Of a stretch of DNA of 64,000 nucleotides, positions 23,514 through 34,162 are shown in pieces. Both the position numbers and the translations under genes were made by a program. How positions within the stretch are numbered: position 1 is the stretch's first letter; every line of letters begins with the position of its first letter. The stretch comes from Myrica gale (taxonomy: Eukaryota > Streptophyta > Magnoliopsida > Fagales > Myricaceae). Below the pieces are notes generated by a model, which did not search any database, had not been told where the DNA came from, and saw only the letters and a list, made by a program, of their open reading frames with translations. The stretch is taken from NCBI GenBank assembly GCA_963930655.1, contig OZ005611.1, positions 20,199,001-20,263,000 on the forward strand, in the 5' to 3' direction.

Positions 23514-23685
23514 ACCTTGAACCAAATACAGAGACCTATTGCCGGTGGCCGGTGATGCACTTAAAACCAACATCACTTAGAAGCAACATCATCTGAAACT
23601 TGCAGGAGTCAAAAAGCAACTCGGAGGGACTGTAAGGTCTCTTCTCTATGGGACCAGGGACTGTACTCGTTACAGATCTCCTCAC

Positions 23686-23820
23686 CACTTGCTGCTAACC
23701 GTAGTGAGCTGAAGAGTCTTACAACATGCACATACAGAGTCACTTGCTGCTAATCGTAGTGAGCTGAAGAGTCTTACAGCATGCACATGCAGAGTCACTT
23801 GCTGCTAACCGCAGTGATCT
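23686..23820. repeat. 55-bp minisatellite, two and a half copies
   Basis: Units start at 23686, 23741 and 23796 with CACTTGCTGCTAA and contain GTAGTGAGCTGAAGAGTCTT. The units differ at only a few bases. The array ends at the beginning of the 260-codon frame, and its last unit is partly translated there. Confidence 0.9.
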
Positions 23821-24563
23821 GGCAAAGGACGTGTCACAGAGTGACGTCGATGTGCATTCCTGAGTTTGTTGATACCTCAGCATCTTCCAATGCAACCATT
23901 AATGGCTATGGGACTGAGCTGCGTAGTGGAACTGGTTTAGAACTTCCACAACTAGCCAATGGTGTTGAAAAGGAATCAAGTGAAAGTGAGACGGTGAAGC
24001 AAGTCCAATGTTTGAGCAAGCACACAGAGAAGGTAAAAACATCTCCAGGTGGTGTTGTTTCGGATGGAGAACTTGTAAAGGAGGACTCCGTGAACACCAA
24101 GATTCTTACTTCACCTACCAGTGCAAATGCTTCAAGCAACTCGTCAAGCGGCAAGGATTTGTCCATGGACCCACTGGGTGTTTTAGGAGAAACGGAAAGT
24201 GGAGTGTGCAGAGAGGCTTTCAAAGAGGAAAATGCTGTGGAAGCTAAGACATCGTGCAACCTTGGTGTTGACATTGAAGTGTCAGAGTCACATAATTCCA
24301 AGAAGTTGCATCCTTCTACCAGGCTTTCTCTGGTTCTACGAAAAGTTTCAAAGAGGCCGGGAATGGAGTGTTCTCGAAGGAGGTTGGGGATGGAGCAAGA
24401 GTTGCAGCTGCTAATGGAGGAGTCGGAAGGTACAAAGAGAGTGGATGGACCCGTCGATGGTGCCACTTACAAATTAGTAAGCTTGCTCTGTTTCCTACAA
24501 GAAAGTAAACAAAAAATAGAGGAAGAAAAAAGAACAACAAAAGCTAATTTATTTTGCAGGTAA
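23781..24563 (+). CDS. 260-codon open frame inside the Pack-MULE, unknown family
   Basis: An uninterrupted frame runs from an ATG within the minisatellite. The first 25 or so codons come from the repeat, so the natural coding part probably starts near 23845 at an acceptor before FVDTSASSNATINGYG. The product is rich in Ser, Glu and Lys, without membrane segments or a fold I can name. It reads like a disordered nuclear protein (HTEKVKTSPGGVVSDGELVK; LSLVLRKVSKRPGMECSRRR). The end after TYKLVS looks like intron read-through, since a donor-like AAATTAG|GTAAG-type context is not clear. Whether it is expressed is unknown. It could be a captured host exon still open by chance or by selection. Confidence 0.4.
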   Translation: MHMQSHLLLTAVIWQRTCHRVTSMCIPEFVDTSASSNATINGYGTELRSGTGLELPQLANGVEKESSESETVKQVQCLSKHTEKVKTSPGGVVSDGELVKEDSVNTKILTSPTSANASSNSSSGKDLSMDPLGVLGETESGVCREAFKEENAVEAKTSCNLGVDIEVSESHNSKKLHPSTRLSLVLRKVSKRPGMECSRRRLGMEQELQLLMEESEGTKRVDGPVDGATYKLVSLLCFLQESKQKIEEEKRTTKANLFCR

Positions 24564-24737
24564 AACACGTGGGTCGAGAAAAATCGGGTAAAGCACGGGG
24601 GACCTTGCGAGAGCATGCAGGCAACGAGCTCTAAAAAGAACAGAAGGGGAGCTTTAGAAAATCTCTTCAACATCGTGCCTAGAATGTTTCACAGATGATC
24701 ATCTCATCGAGACGTTCTCTCTGGTAATCGCAACACT

Positions 24738-25052
24738 TGCCCAACCAGTTCCACCGAAGAAGCAATATTTACTAAAGAAGAAACCGTGAAGGTTGAATAT
24801 TCCCATGAAGCAGTTTCATCAACGTCCCCCTCAGTTCCAGAGAAGGAAGAATTTACCAAAGAAGATGTCGCGGCCATCAAGATCCAAAATTTTTTTTGTG
24901 GCCATCGTGTTCGTTTATCCAACTCACTGCATGGTCTCTTAAATACTTTGTTTTTAACCAAGAATAAATTGTCATGGATTGTAACTAGAATATCTGGGAG
25001 CGTTAAATCTAGCGTTAAGCCAAGGACAGTAAACAAGAACAAGTTGAAATGA
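24738..25052 (+). pseudogene. Captured IQ-motif (IQD-like) gene fragment
   Basis: One frame reads PTSSTEEAIFTKEETVKVEY, then EEFTKEDVAAIKIQNFFCGH followed by RVR. The segment AAIKIQNFFCGHRVR fits the calmodulin-binding IQ pattern IQxxxRGxxxR, with C in place of the usual R. The preceding acidic context with EDVAAIKIQ is what IQ67-domain (IQD) proteins show at the start of their domain. After the motif the frame continues into sequence without the further IQ repeats, so the domain is truncated. The right MULE arm begins directly after the stop. Confidence 0.55.
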
Positions 25053-25061
25053 CCATAATGA

Positions 25062-25222
25062 AGAGAAAAACCGGGTCGGATTGGGCAGCTCATTCGGTAC
25101 ACACACGCGGGTCAGCTCATTAATTCGCTGGCGAGCTGAGACCTGTTGGATTCCCGTGTTTTAATCCGGACCGTACCCCCGTAACCTCTGCATGTTAAGT
25201 CCACCGTATTCTAACCGGACTC
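25062..25222 (-). repeat. Right terminal inverted repeat of the second MULE
   Basis: Inverse of 22722-22888, reaching the outer edge at CGTATTCTAACCGGACTC and followed by the nine-base flank ATAGCAAGA. Confidence 0.8.
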
Positions 25223-25234
25223 ATAGCAAGAATG

Positions 25235-25650
25235 CCTTTTTGAATGCTATATATTTTTCCCTGAATCCCCCCTTTTCAAACACTAACTTCTAAATCTCCC
25301 AAAATTTCACCATTGACACTCCTTTACCTAGAAGTTAGGGTTCCAAATGAGGGATTTAGGGGAAATAGAGTAATAAGGGTCTTTCCTACTGTACGATTTG
25401 GAGCACTGATCGCACATTAATTTAAGTGGTTTGACTGATACAATATAAATGCCCTTTATTACACTATTTTCCTTCAAATTCCTTTATTTTAAACCCTAAC
25501 TTTTAAATCCCTAACATATCATCGTTGACTTTCCTCTTCCTAAAAGTAAGGGTTGAAATTGGGAGATTTGGGAAAAAAATAACTTATAAGGAACATTCTC
25601 GTTGTACCGATTTGAGCACTGGTTGCATGTTAGTTTAAATGATCTGACCC
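25235..25650. repeat. Diverged two-copy tandem repeat, period about 213 bp
   Basis: Landmarks recur in order in both halves: AACTTCTAAATC / AACTTTTAAATC, ATTGACACTCCTTTACCTAG / GTTGACTTTCCTCTTCC, and GAGCACTGATCGCA (25399) / GAGCACTGGTTGCA (25614). Each half also contains a short inverted pair built on CTAACTT and AAGTTAG-type words. There is no coding frame. Confidence 0.6.
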
Positions 25651-26436
25651 CTAACCGGTCGGTTCCTAATTTTTATGGACCGACCACCAAATCTCTCAAG
25701 CACATAACCGACCGAACCGAACATATTCGATCCTCCGTCGATTTTGGTCGATCTGACCTCCCACCATAACTAGACCTTACTCCCTCCCTCTCACCTTTTC
25801 CACCCTCACTATCTTAGCTAGGACTCACCCACCGTGAATGAGAAACGATGTTGTCACCACCAAATAAATCAAAGGCCTTGACATCACCATCCTCACGGCT
25901 CTTAATTCCGATCATCCCAATGCTACTGGCAACCCAATCCTAAAGCAACAAAAACATGGGAAACATGAACAAAACAAGAAAACAACTAACCAATCAAAAC
26001 AACCAAAATTTTAAACTTTTGTGAACAACCAACCATCCAAAAACCACCGTGAACAACCGTGAGCAAGAAATCCCAGCCTTTTAGTACCAAACAAATTGGA
26101 GGAGAATTAAAAGAGGTATAGATGGAGGCAAGAGAGACGACAACGACAACAGAGAGAGAGGCAATCAATTGAGAAGGGATAAAGGTGAAGCGGAAAAAAC
26201 CTTATCGTTAATGAAATGGGGAATCAATGATTGAGGTTTTTTATTTGTAATAGGTCGGTTCGGTTTGGTTTTAGCTGGACAAACACCCAAAAAATTGAGG
26301 GCCAAATCGACCCAGTTGGTTTCTAAGTTTTTTGGGTCGAGCACTAACCGAGCCACTTAGAAACCGCCTAAGCCCAATCGACCTTAGTCAATTTGGGCCA
26401 GCGAGGTCGGTCTTAACCAAATTTTGAACACCCCTA
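25651..26436. mobile_element. hAT-like non-autonomous element with gene fragment
   Basis: The right end, read as reverse complement, is TAGGGGTGTTCAAAATTTGG, a typical plant hAT terminus, and both sides carry subterminal ACCGACC/GGTCGGT words. The left end is not clear, so 25651 is approximate. On the minus strand a stretch near 25925-25800, preceded by an acceptor-like TTTAG, reads DWVASSIGMIGIKSREDGDV. This looks like a captured exon of a gene I do not recognise. Confidence 0.5.
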
Positions 26437-26914
26437 ATGAGGGAGGCGAGAAAAGAGGCCTTAACTCGCACCTGGCCAGCTCTGTACAAAGATGAGATGT
26501 GCTGGCATTGGCCAAGCTTCATTAATTGGAGTGGGGCACTCAAAGGCGTCAGATCTTGAGAAAACGATTCAGGCTGTATGTTTGGAGAGGTCTAAACCAT
26601 TACTGTCTATACCGAATCCTTTCCCAAATCAATATCATTCCTAAGTCACTAATGTTTTCGTGTAAAGGACAGAGTATGGGGATTCAATCGTATGTATCTT
26701 TGGAGTGTGATGTCACCGTATAAAACAACAAGCTGAAGTGAATTTCAATTTGTAGTGAAATAAAATCAAAATAAGAAAAGAAAACATGTGTTGATGAAGC
26801 TGAACGTCAGTATTGCATTTTACGCCTTATGTCGACCACAACATCTCTTCAGGAAGGGGTAGTGTCATAGTAAGAAAGGCTACCCTTTCCTGTCACGAGT
26901 TTTGTGTGGATTAG
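26437..26914. other. Intergenic DNA, nothing recognised
   Basis: Contains the weak second copy of the 22320-22430 block at about 26540-26640. No gene. Confidence 0.4.
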
Positions 26915-27336
26915 TGTAACGGTCACACACTGGTTAGAAATTATCTAGGATGACATCATATAACTTAGAGGCACCTTTACCTGGAAAGTTGGTTTTTCAG
27001 GGAGTGAATCTCCAAGTCTTATGTGGGTTTATGGCGCGAGACGTTGTTCTTAAAAGGGGTTGGGGTATGTAACAATCTCACATCAATTAGAAAACATCGA
27101 CAATGACTGCATATAAGCTTGGAAGCACCTCCGCCTTGCAAGCTGCTCTTCCAGGGTATAAATCAACAAGCATTATGTGGGTCTATACTCTATGCTACGA
27201 GCACGATCCCAGCCTGGTGAATAGAAATCTCATGGTGCTCGACCATCTTGCGCGTTGGTCTTAAAAAGGGTGAAGGTATGTAACATTCTTGTATCGATTA
27301 GGAAACATCTTGGATGACTTCATATAAGCTTGAAGG
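26915..27336 (+). mobile_element. Fossil TRIM array, left part
   Basis: Three LTR-like blocks begin TGTAAC at 26915, 27068 and 27279. Each is preceded by a purine-rich tract such as AAAAGGGG or AAAAAGGGTG, as the end of a TRIM internal region would be. The blocks share CATATAAGCTTGGA-type and CCAAGTCTTATGTGGGT-type words. The third is cut by an hAT-like insertion at 27337 and resumes at 28430. There is no coding domain, the array is broken, and the divergence between blocks suggests an old age. Confidence 0.65.
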
Positions 27337-28429
27337 TAAGGTTGGACTTTTGTCCAACGGTACCAGAATTCCGCTTCCAGTACCGATTTTGCCTACTACC
27401 GAGAACCGGATCCGGAGGCGGTAGGTAATATTGCGCTGAAGGTGGAACTTCGGTTCTGCATTTTTTTACCTAGGTCAAAAACAACCTAGTTTTATAAAAT
27501 TAAACCCCTAGACCAAAACTGTGTTTTTTGGTGTGAGGTTATGTCACCCCTTCCCCCACGACCTCATTCTCTTTCCCCCTCTCCTCAATCTCGCCTCTCT
27601 TATATCTCGCCGCCTCTCTTCTGTCTCTCAATAGTCTCTCGCCACTTCTCTCAAGTCTCAAGTCTCAACTCTCGCCACATCTCTCACCCCATCAATCTCA
27701 ACTCTTAGTCTCTCACCACAACCTATGCTCACTCTCGCAGCTCTCACTGCTCTCAGTCTCAGATTTGAGACCGCGCCTACAACCGAGCTTCTCTCAGCCA
27801 CTCTCTCTCTAGTATCAGATTTTTCATTTGTGCTATTTTTCATTTTATTTTTATTTATTTGTGAATCTGTGAATTGTGTTAGAAACTTGAAATTAAGGTT
27901 TGTTGTGTGTTATTGTTAAAACTTGTGATTTGTTTTGATTTCAAATTTGAATGAGTAGATCTGGTTTACTTTCAAATTTACATGATTAGATCTGTTTTGG
28001 ATGTGATGATTGGATTTGTTTTGGTTTCAAATCAAATTTAAAATTTTGGATGATGCAGGAATCTCCCTGATTTGTTTCTCTTTTTTGAAATTTGAAGTAT
28101 TGACTTAAAAAAAATTATTATTTTTTAGGCTCTGAAGTGTCTTTATTTTTCATTGTTCTCTATCTCAAGGGAATTTTTTATTTTTTTATTTTTTTAGCTT
28201 AGTTACGACAATGTTGTTGTTCATTCTTCCTTCTGGACAATTATTAGGCTACTCATCGTTCTAAAGTTCGATCCATCCTTACCAGAATTTCGGCATCCGT
28301 TAACGGGATTGCTGGAATTTCGGCACTTGTTGGACCGGAACCGGATGTCAACATAGGCATTTGCCTTCTTACTAGTATCGGAGTAGGAATTTCAAATTGT
28401 GGCTATTATATTACTATTACCCATCAATA
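27337..28429. mobile_element. hAT-like non-autonomous element inserted in a TRIM LTR
   Basis: The TRIM sequence CTTGAAGG (27329-27336) recurs as CTTGGAGG (28430-28437), an eight-base duplication with one mismatch. The element begins TAAGGTTGGAC and the right end as reverse complement begins TATTGATGGG, both fitting the loose hAT end pattern. Subterminal words such as CGGTACCAGAATTC and GGAATTTCGGCA occur near both ends. A CT-rich tract at about 27550-27720 looks like the promoter or 5' leader of an hAT transposase gene whose body is missing. Confidence 0.6.
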
Positions 28430-28590
28430 CTTGGAGGCACTCCTATTTGGCAAAATGATGTTTCAGGGTGTGAATTTTCAAGCCTTGATGACTTCATATA
28501 AGTTTGGAGGCACTTCTACCTTGCAAATTGATTTTTCAAAGTGTGAATCTCCAAGTCTTATGTGGGTTCGTTACAAATAGTATAAGAGCA
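28430..28590 (+). mobile_element. Fossil TRIM LTR, continuation, with primer site
   Basis: Continues the LTR interrupted at 27336, with one segment (ACTTCATATAAG...GGAGGCAC) present twice. The LTR ends GTTCGTTACA at 28575. A degraded relative of the TGGTATCAGAGC initiator-tRNA primer site follows and is itself interrupted by the solo LTR at 28591. Confidence 0.6.
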
Positions 28591-29687
28591 TGTTAGCTCA
28601 AGGTTGTTTTTGCAAACAATCCATATTTGATTTTGATGATAACAAAAATTTCTAAGTGTTTGAAGACTTTTAATTTTACCTTGTCAATCCACAATTTCTA
28701 AAAAAATGTTTCAAATGATTGAGGTTAACTCACTAAAATATTTTTTAACTGTACTTGAACACTATCACACAAGTTGATAAGACCAATTTTTCATATTGTA
28801 GGTGATTAAAGAAGTATTGGAATGAATTGTACACTTTTAAGATGCTGGTTTTTCTCTCCAACACTTATAGTGTCAACACATTGAAGAAAAGTGTCGATAC
28901 ATTGCACTAGCACTAGAAAGCAAAAATTTCAGACTAAGTTTAATGTGTCAATACATGCAGACTATGTGTCGACACATGCTGCGATTTTGCAGAAATTCTG
29001 GAATGACGCCAGCTCATTTAAAATGGTTCAAAAAGACATGGGTACCCTTCTAACGGTACTTTTGAGGGTTTTGAAGACTTTGAAGTTAGATGACTATAAA
29101 TAGAAGAAGATAGAAGGATAAATACAAACACACTTGCAATTATTCTTACCCTAACTTCTAGATAGAGAAAATGCTTTGAAGAAGAGGGAATACCGCACCT
29201 ACCAAGAAAGTTTGTGCTCCCACCTGCCAAACTTTAGCTTTCCTTCGAGAATCTTGTCTTCTTGCACTTTATTGAGCTTTTCACTTGCTGATTCGACTTA
29301 TAGAACTATTCCACAAGTTTTGTGCTTTCCACTTGCTTATTCGGCTTAGAGAGCCTTTCTTTGTACTCATCTTTTGAAAAACACTGAGTGTTGGGTAAAC
29401 ACTTGGTCCTACTCACGAGGGTAGAAGAAATCCCCTGAGTTTTGAGATTTGTGAAGAGAGTTGAAGCGTGAACTCAAAAAACACTTTGCTTTCCATAACT
29501 ACATTTGTGGTGCTTTATGTTTGATCAATTATTGCTTATATTTAGCTTAGTATCAAACTTTCAGATCTGCATTTTTAATTGTTAAAAAATGAGGTATTTT
29601 TCAGATTTGTGTTTTTATAGAAAAAGGACTAAGTTTTTTTTATAAACCCACTTCACCCTCCCTCTCGGGTTGTTATTTAAACTAACA
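28591..29687 (+). mobile_element. Solo LTR of a Ty1/copia (SIRE-like) retrotransposon
   Basis: The block begins TGTTAGCTCAAGG and ends AAACTAACA, and the five-base flanks are GAGCA (28586-28590) and GAGCC (29688-29692), a target duplication with one difference. It is 1097 bp. The C-rich CACCCTCCCTCTCGGGTTG motif near the 3' end and TGATGATAACAAAAATT near the 5' end are features I associate with the SIRE/Maximus copia lineage. No internal domain is present, so it arose by recombination between two LTRs. Moderately old. It sits exactly in the primer-site region of the TRIM. Confidence 0.75.
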
Positions 29688-29692
29688 GAGCC

Positions 29693-30228
29693 GGTTGTAG
29701 GTTCCTGTGTTACCTCGTCACTGTTTGAGCTACCAGGGTAATAATGGTAGCTCTCTCATGTGCAGAAATTGTCGTCTCCTCTCTCTTACAGAAAATAGTT
29801 CGAGTTTTGTCACTTTCTCTCTCTTGCAAAAAGTCATGGCCAAGTTGAGGCGTCTAAAGCTTTTTTTCAACTCTGGAATGTCTTTTAAAAATTCTATGAC
29901 TCTGTGCCATCCAGACAAGAATCTCCAAAAGTTCGATCTAACTTCATGCTCTCAAGGCTAAAATTAAAAAGCTCAAGGAAGAGATGAGTGACCTTTTGAA
30001 TCTGTGGGTTCATGAGGCTTTCTTGGATGAACAATTTCACAACATGCGTGAAGATTTGAGTAGAGAAGAAGTAACATGGAATTTCTATCATATTAGACAT
30101 GAAAAAGGTCTTGCACCTTTGTAACGCTTCAACTTTTGTTGTAGAGTCAAGCCAATGGGTAGACTGCCTCAGGAAATGTATAAGTTAATGCAAGATAGTT
30201 TCTTTAAGGCAGGGTCAAAATTCAACTA
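29693..30228 (+). other. TRIM-internal segment with coding-like stretch
   Basis: It follows the TRIM primer site (GAGCCGGTTGTAGGTTCCTG) and runs up to the hAT insertion, resuming at 34171. One plus-strand stretch near 29945-30085 reads LKEEMSDLLNLWVHEAFLDE, then QFHNMREDLSREEV, which looks like protein-coding DNA. The AFLDEQF words recall histidine phosphotransfer proteins, but the match does not continue and I do not assign it. Confidence 0.3.
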
Positions 30229-30236
30229 GCCCCAGT

Positions 30237-33200
30237 TAGGGCTGTTCAACCCCGGTGTAGGTGTCGGTTTTTGCCAAAATCGGCACCTACACCGGGTAGA
30301 CCGGTTTTAAATAATTGACACCTACACCTACACCGTTAAGGGCAAAAACCGACCCTTAGCGGTGGCGGTTTCCGGTTATCCTACATTCATATTGAGTCAT
30401 TTTTTTTAGCATTTTACTCACTTGGCCTAATGTATTTTTTCTTTTTTCTGTTGGTCCATTAATCACATATCAATAAAATCTAAACTAATAAAATCCAAAA
30501 TCAATAAACTTCGAGAACATTACAACAAAATGAGAATCTAAAGTCTCAACCAATAAAATTCAAAATAATAAACTTACAAAAGTAACTGTAAGAACATCAT
30601 AAAGACTGGTAACTCCTTCAAATTTCTACTCCTCGATCTCCGTCGCCAAGATGGATATCTCTACACAATATATTTAAATATACCAAGTTATAATTTATAT
30701 AAAAATAATAATATTCAAACTAATAAACTAACGAAAACAGAAATAAAATTACCCGAGTCAATCGTATAAGTTTGTGGATCTTCTGTCATATCAGAAGTCA
30801 TGTCCTCCTCCTCCGCAATAGGGTCGCATCTCATCCAATTTTGAGCACAAATGAGACCTTCGGCAGTTTTTGGGGCCAATGAACTCCGAAATGGATCCAA
30901 TATCCTACCTCCAGTGCTAAATACTGACTTAGAAGGTACCGTGGTAATAGGAATTGCCAACACGTCCCGAGCTACGCGGGCAAGGATAGGATACTTATGA
31001 GAGTTAACGTTTCATCAAAGTAAAATTTTAAATGAAGGAGCCTTTGATTCAACTGCCTCTGATAAATATCTCTCCACCTCAGATTTGGGGTCTGAAATTT
31101 GGCTAGCAGCCCTTACAAGATCAAATTCATCACATTCCTCATTATCCCCCATAGTCACATTATCATTGGCACCCACCTCCCCGACACCACCACGGTTGTC
31201 ATTGTTATATTCCATAAACAAACGTTCCAAAGTACCCTTCACATTCAATGCCATAACTTCGCCTTCCGCTACTCTCATTACTTTCTTAAACCAATAATTC
31301 AGCACAACCATCTTGTTTCTTGGATCAAGCAATGCAACAACAAATAAAAGTCTATTCACAAAATTCAAATCACCCCAATACTTGTTATACTTCATTTGCA
31401 TGCGGGATGTCATCTCTTTAAGCAAAATATCATTACTAGATGCGAACTTGTCCAAATGGCTATGTATCTTAGCCAACTCTTCCAAGTAAACATTAGTTGT
31501 AGACACATTTGAGCCCGACATTCTTACTGTTACTTCATAAAATAACTTCAAGAATTTTACAAAGTGACGGATGTGCTCCCAATCCTCAAGTGTGGGGGGC
31601 CTAATCCTCTCCTCCCATGCCCCTCTTCGCCCAAATACAATATAAAATGCCCATCCTCATCCAACATCAACTCAAATACCTCTCGATACTTCAAAGCCAC
31701 ATCCAACATCAAATAAGTCGAGTTCCAACTAGTGGTAACATCAAGAGTCAAAAATTGAGTACATGTAATCTCTTTAATCTGCACACATTCTTTAAACTTG
31801 TCTAACCTTTGGGGTGATGACTTAACATACTTGATCATATTCCGAACCTTAGCAATTGACGTATCAACCTCTTTCATCCCCTCAGACACAATCAAATTCA
31901 AAATATGTGCACAACATCTCAAGTGTAGGAATTCATGGCCACAAACAATCCTCCCTACATCTAGAGTATCTTTTTGCAATTGCCTCCTCTTTAAATGTTC
32001 AATGGCAGTGTCATTAGAGGAGACATTGTCGACTGTTATTGTAAGAATCTATTGTATCCCCAGTCATTCATACAATCTTCTATTTCCTTAGCAATACTAA
32101 CCCCCTTATGATCTTGCACCCTCCTGAAAGACAAAATTCTTTTATGCAAAGTCCAATTAGCATCGATAAAGTGTCCAGTCACACACATATAATTAAAATT
32201 TTGAATCGATGTCCAAGTATCTGTGGTAAAAGACACTCTATACCCATTCGTTCGAATCAGATGCTTCAACTTCTCCTTCTCCTTCAAATAAAGTTTCATG
32301 CAAAGCCTCATAATTGTTATCCTAGATGACATTTTAAATCTAGGCTCCAGATAATGGATTAAATTCCTAAATCCATGTTTCTGAAATATAATAAAAGACA
32401 TCTCATCGATAATTATCATCCTAGCAATCAGATCTTTAATAGTTTTCTCAGAAAACTTACGTGTCACTCCCATCGTTCCAACATCAGACCCCGTTGACTT
32501 CTCAGCATCATGAGTCAAAAACATTTGTCCAACATCTAACTGACCCCCCCTGTTTCTCTAGAAATATGGACAAATGTTGTGATGTTGCCATAACCCCGAT
32601 GTCCCATTCTTGTGATGAGCCATAAAATCCTTTTTACAATAATTACATTTTGCTTTAGGTGGATCAGAGTTGGGTACCTTGGTGTAATGCAGCCATACAT
32701 CAGAAGGGTTCGATTTTTTCCTTTTTTTGGGTTCAGGGCGTGATGGTCGTCCACTTTCATCACGAGTGGATCCCACTGTCTCAGAATCCGGAGTGGACCC
32801 AGATCCAATAGCCGGACACGATACTGAGGCCAACATAGCAGTAGCACTACTACTTGACTGTGATTGTGGTAGAGTATCCATCTGCAAATAAAAAGCACCT
32901 AAAATTAACAATCAAAGTACAAATAAGTAATAAACAACAAAACGTACAAACATACAAATAGCAAAATCATAGACCAGATGAGTTCTTGTCGAGATTTAAA
33001 CTTATATAAAATCATACCAATGCAACGAAACCTCCTCCCACCCCTACTGATCTTATGATCACTAGCTTAGTTTTTGCTCTTAATCTGCTTCCACAGAGAC
33101 TCGCTCTGCAGAAGGAGATATACTCCCCCAGCCACTCATCACTATCAGTACTGCGTACTATAATGTATGGAAATACTTTTACATCATGCAGGGAATAACA

Positions 33201-34162
33201 AAGTACCAGGTAACTGGTAAGTGCATGGGAATGTTTATAATATATCCTCAGGTGTTCATTGAATGGTCAGAAACAAGATGCCTAACCCTCGTACGAGTAC
33301 TACTGGGTGCAATTATTCGCCTATCAGAATTTCAAAAGCTCAAGTACTGGCATGGAGCTAGCAGTTCAAAGTTATTATATACAAAGTTATTATGGAACAA
33401 TGGCGGTTATAATTGGTTCTTTAATTTTCATTCTTCCTCCCTATCTCTTTGCCGATCCAACTATAATATATCTAACAAAAACAGAGCACCAACAGGCTTA
33501 CCTGGAGCTTTTACATCAAATTAGCCTAAGGGTCTTCACAGTCAGGGACACACACACAAAACACACAAAATCCAAAGGAAAGTACATGCATGTGCATCCA
33601 CAAACATATGTCTTCGATAGAACCGGAAACTTCAAGTAATTAGGATAAAAGGAAAAAGAGAAAGAGAGGTACCACTTTGAGAAGAAGCCGTCTCAGTTGG
33701 ATTCGCGCAGAGGGGGGGAGGTACCACTTTGAGAAAGAGAGGGTTGGCCACTGGGTCACGGACAAGCGCAGAGGGGGGGATGGCTCACGGTCACAGGTCA
33801 CGGACAAGCGCAGAGGGGGGGATTTCGGCCGACTAAGGAGTAGGGGAGTCGGGGACTCGACGGGGAGTGGGGGGACTCGTGAGGCACTGAGGCAGACGGC
33901 AGTGAGGAGTGAGGACTGAGGCGTCGACTGAGTTAGGACTTAGGGCAAACTGAAATTTTAAAACGATTCGTTTTGGCATTTAAAAAAAAAATCAAAACCC
34001 GGTGTCCCGGTACCCGGGAACCCGGTGCCGGGTAACCCAGGAACCGGGAACAGCACTGGGTTTTTAACAAAACCTCAAACCGGCACCGGTGAAGCTGGGT
34101 ACCAGCAACCCGGTGCCGATGCCGGTGCCACCAGAAAATTCCGGTGGCATTGAACAGCCCTA
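30237..34162 (-). mobile_element. hAT transposon with decayed transposase
   Basis: A perfect 13-bp terminal inverted repeat, TAGGGCTGTTCAA at the left and TTGAACAGCCCTA at the right, is flanked by the perfect eight-base duplication GCCCCAGT (30229-30236 and 34163-34170). Both are diagnostic of hAT. The element is 3926 bp. Both ends carry subterminal CCGGTGCCGG or CACCTACACCGG words, the likely transposase-binding region. The transposase is on the minus strand. Short GC-rich tandem repeats at 33660-33830 lie in its presumed leader: GTCACGGACAAGCGCAGAGG occurs twice and GAGGTACCACTTTGAGAA twice. The clean ends suggest a fairly recent insertion of an element that was already defective or decayed later. 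Confidence 0.93.
30745..32881 (-). pseudogene. hAT transposase (BED finger, catalytic domain, hATC dimer domain)
   Basis: The transposase starts MDTLPQSQ at 32881. A BED-type zinc finger follows, with KAKCNYCKKDF and LWQHHNICPYF. The RNase-H-like core includes YRVSFTTDTWTSIQNFNYMC at about 32200-32260, HLRCCAHILNLIVSEG near 31900 and VTTSWNSTYLML near 31720. The C-terminal dimerisation domain at 30745-30963 has VFSTGGRILDPFRSSL. About four or five breaks separate these parts: a frameshift after CPYF, one after GYNR (near 32040), one near 31610, and paired stops at 31012-31017 where relatives have two tryptophans (TGG to TGA). It cannot make a full transposase, so the element needs one in trans. 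Confidence 0.9.

Larger units (their letters stand above)
22722..25222 (+). mobile_element. Chimeric Pack-MULE carrying several gene pieces
   Basis: The inverted ends read GGTTAGAATACG at 22729 on the left and, as reverse complement, at the right edge. The arms (about 22722-22888 and 25062-25222) are similar over about 160 bp, including GTTACGGGG and AATCCGACCCGGT. Nine-base flanks ATAGCGAGA (22713-22721) and ATAGCAAGA (25223-25231) differ at one base and form the target duplication. No transposase is present. The interior carries a 5'-leader-like CT-rich region, a short ATG frame at 23154, a 55-bp tandem repeat, a 260-codon frame and an IQ-motif fragment. All read on the plus strand, as in a Pack-MULE that has assembled parts of more than one host gene. 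Confidence 0.85.

Noticed and set aside
25346-26444. Eight-base ATGAGGGA at 25347 as the left target duplication of the hAT-like element ending at 26436
   Set aside because: The sequence following it does not match the right terminus beyond a short TAGGGG, so the match may be chance.
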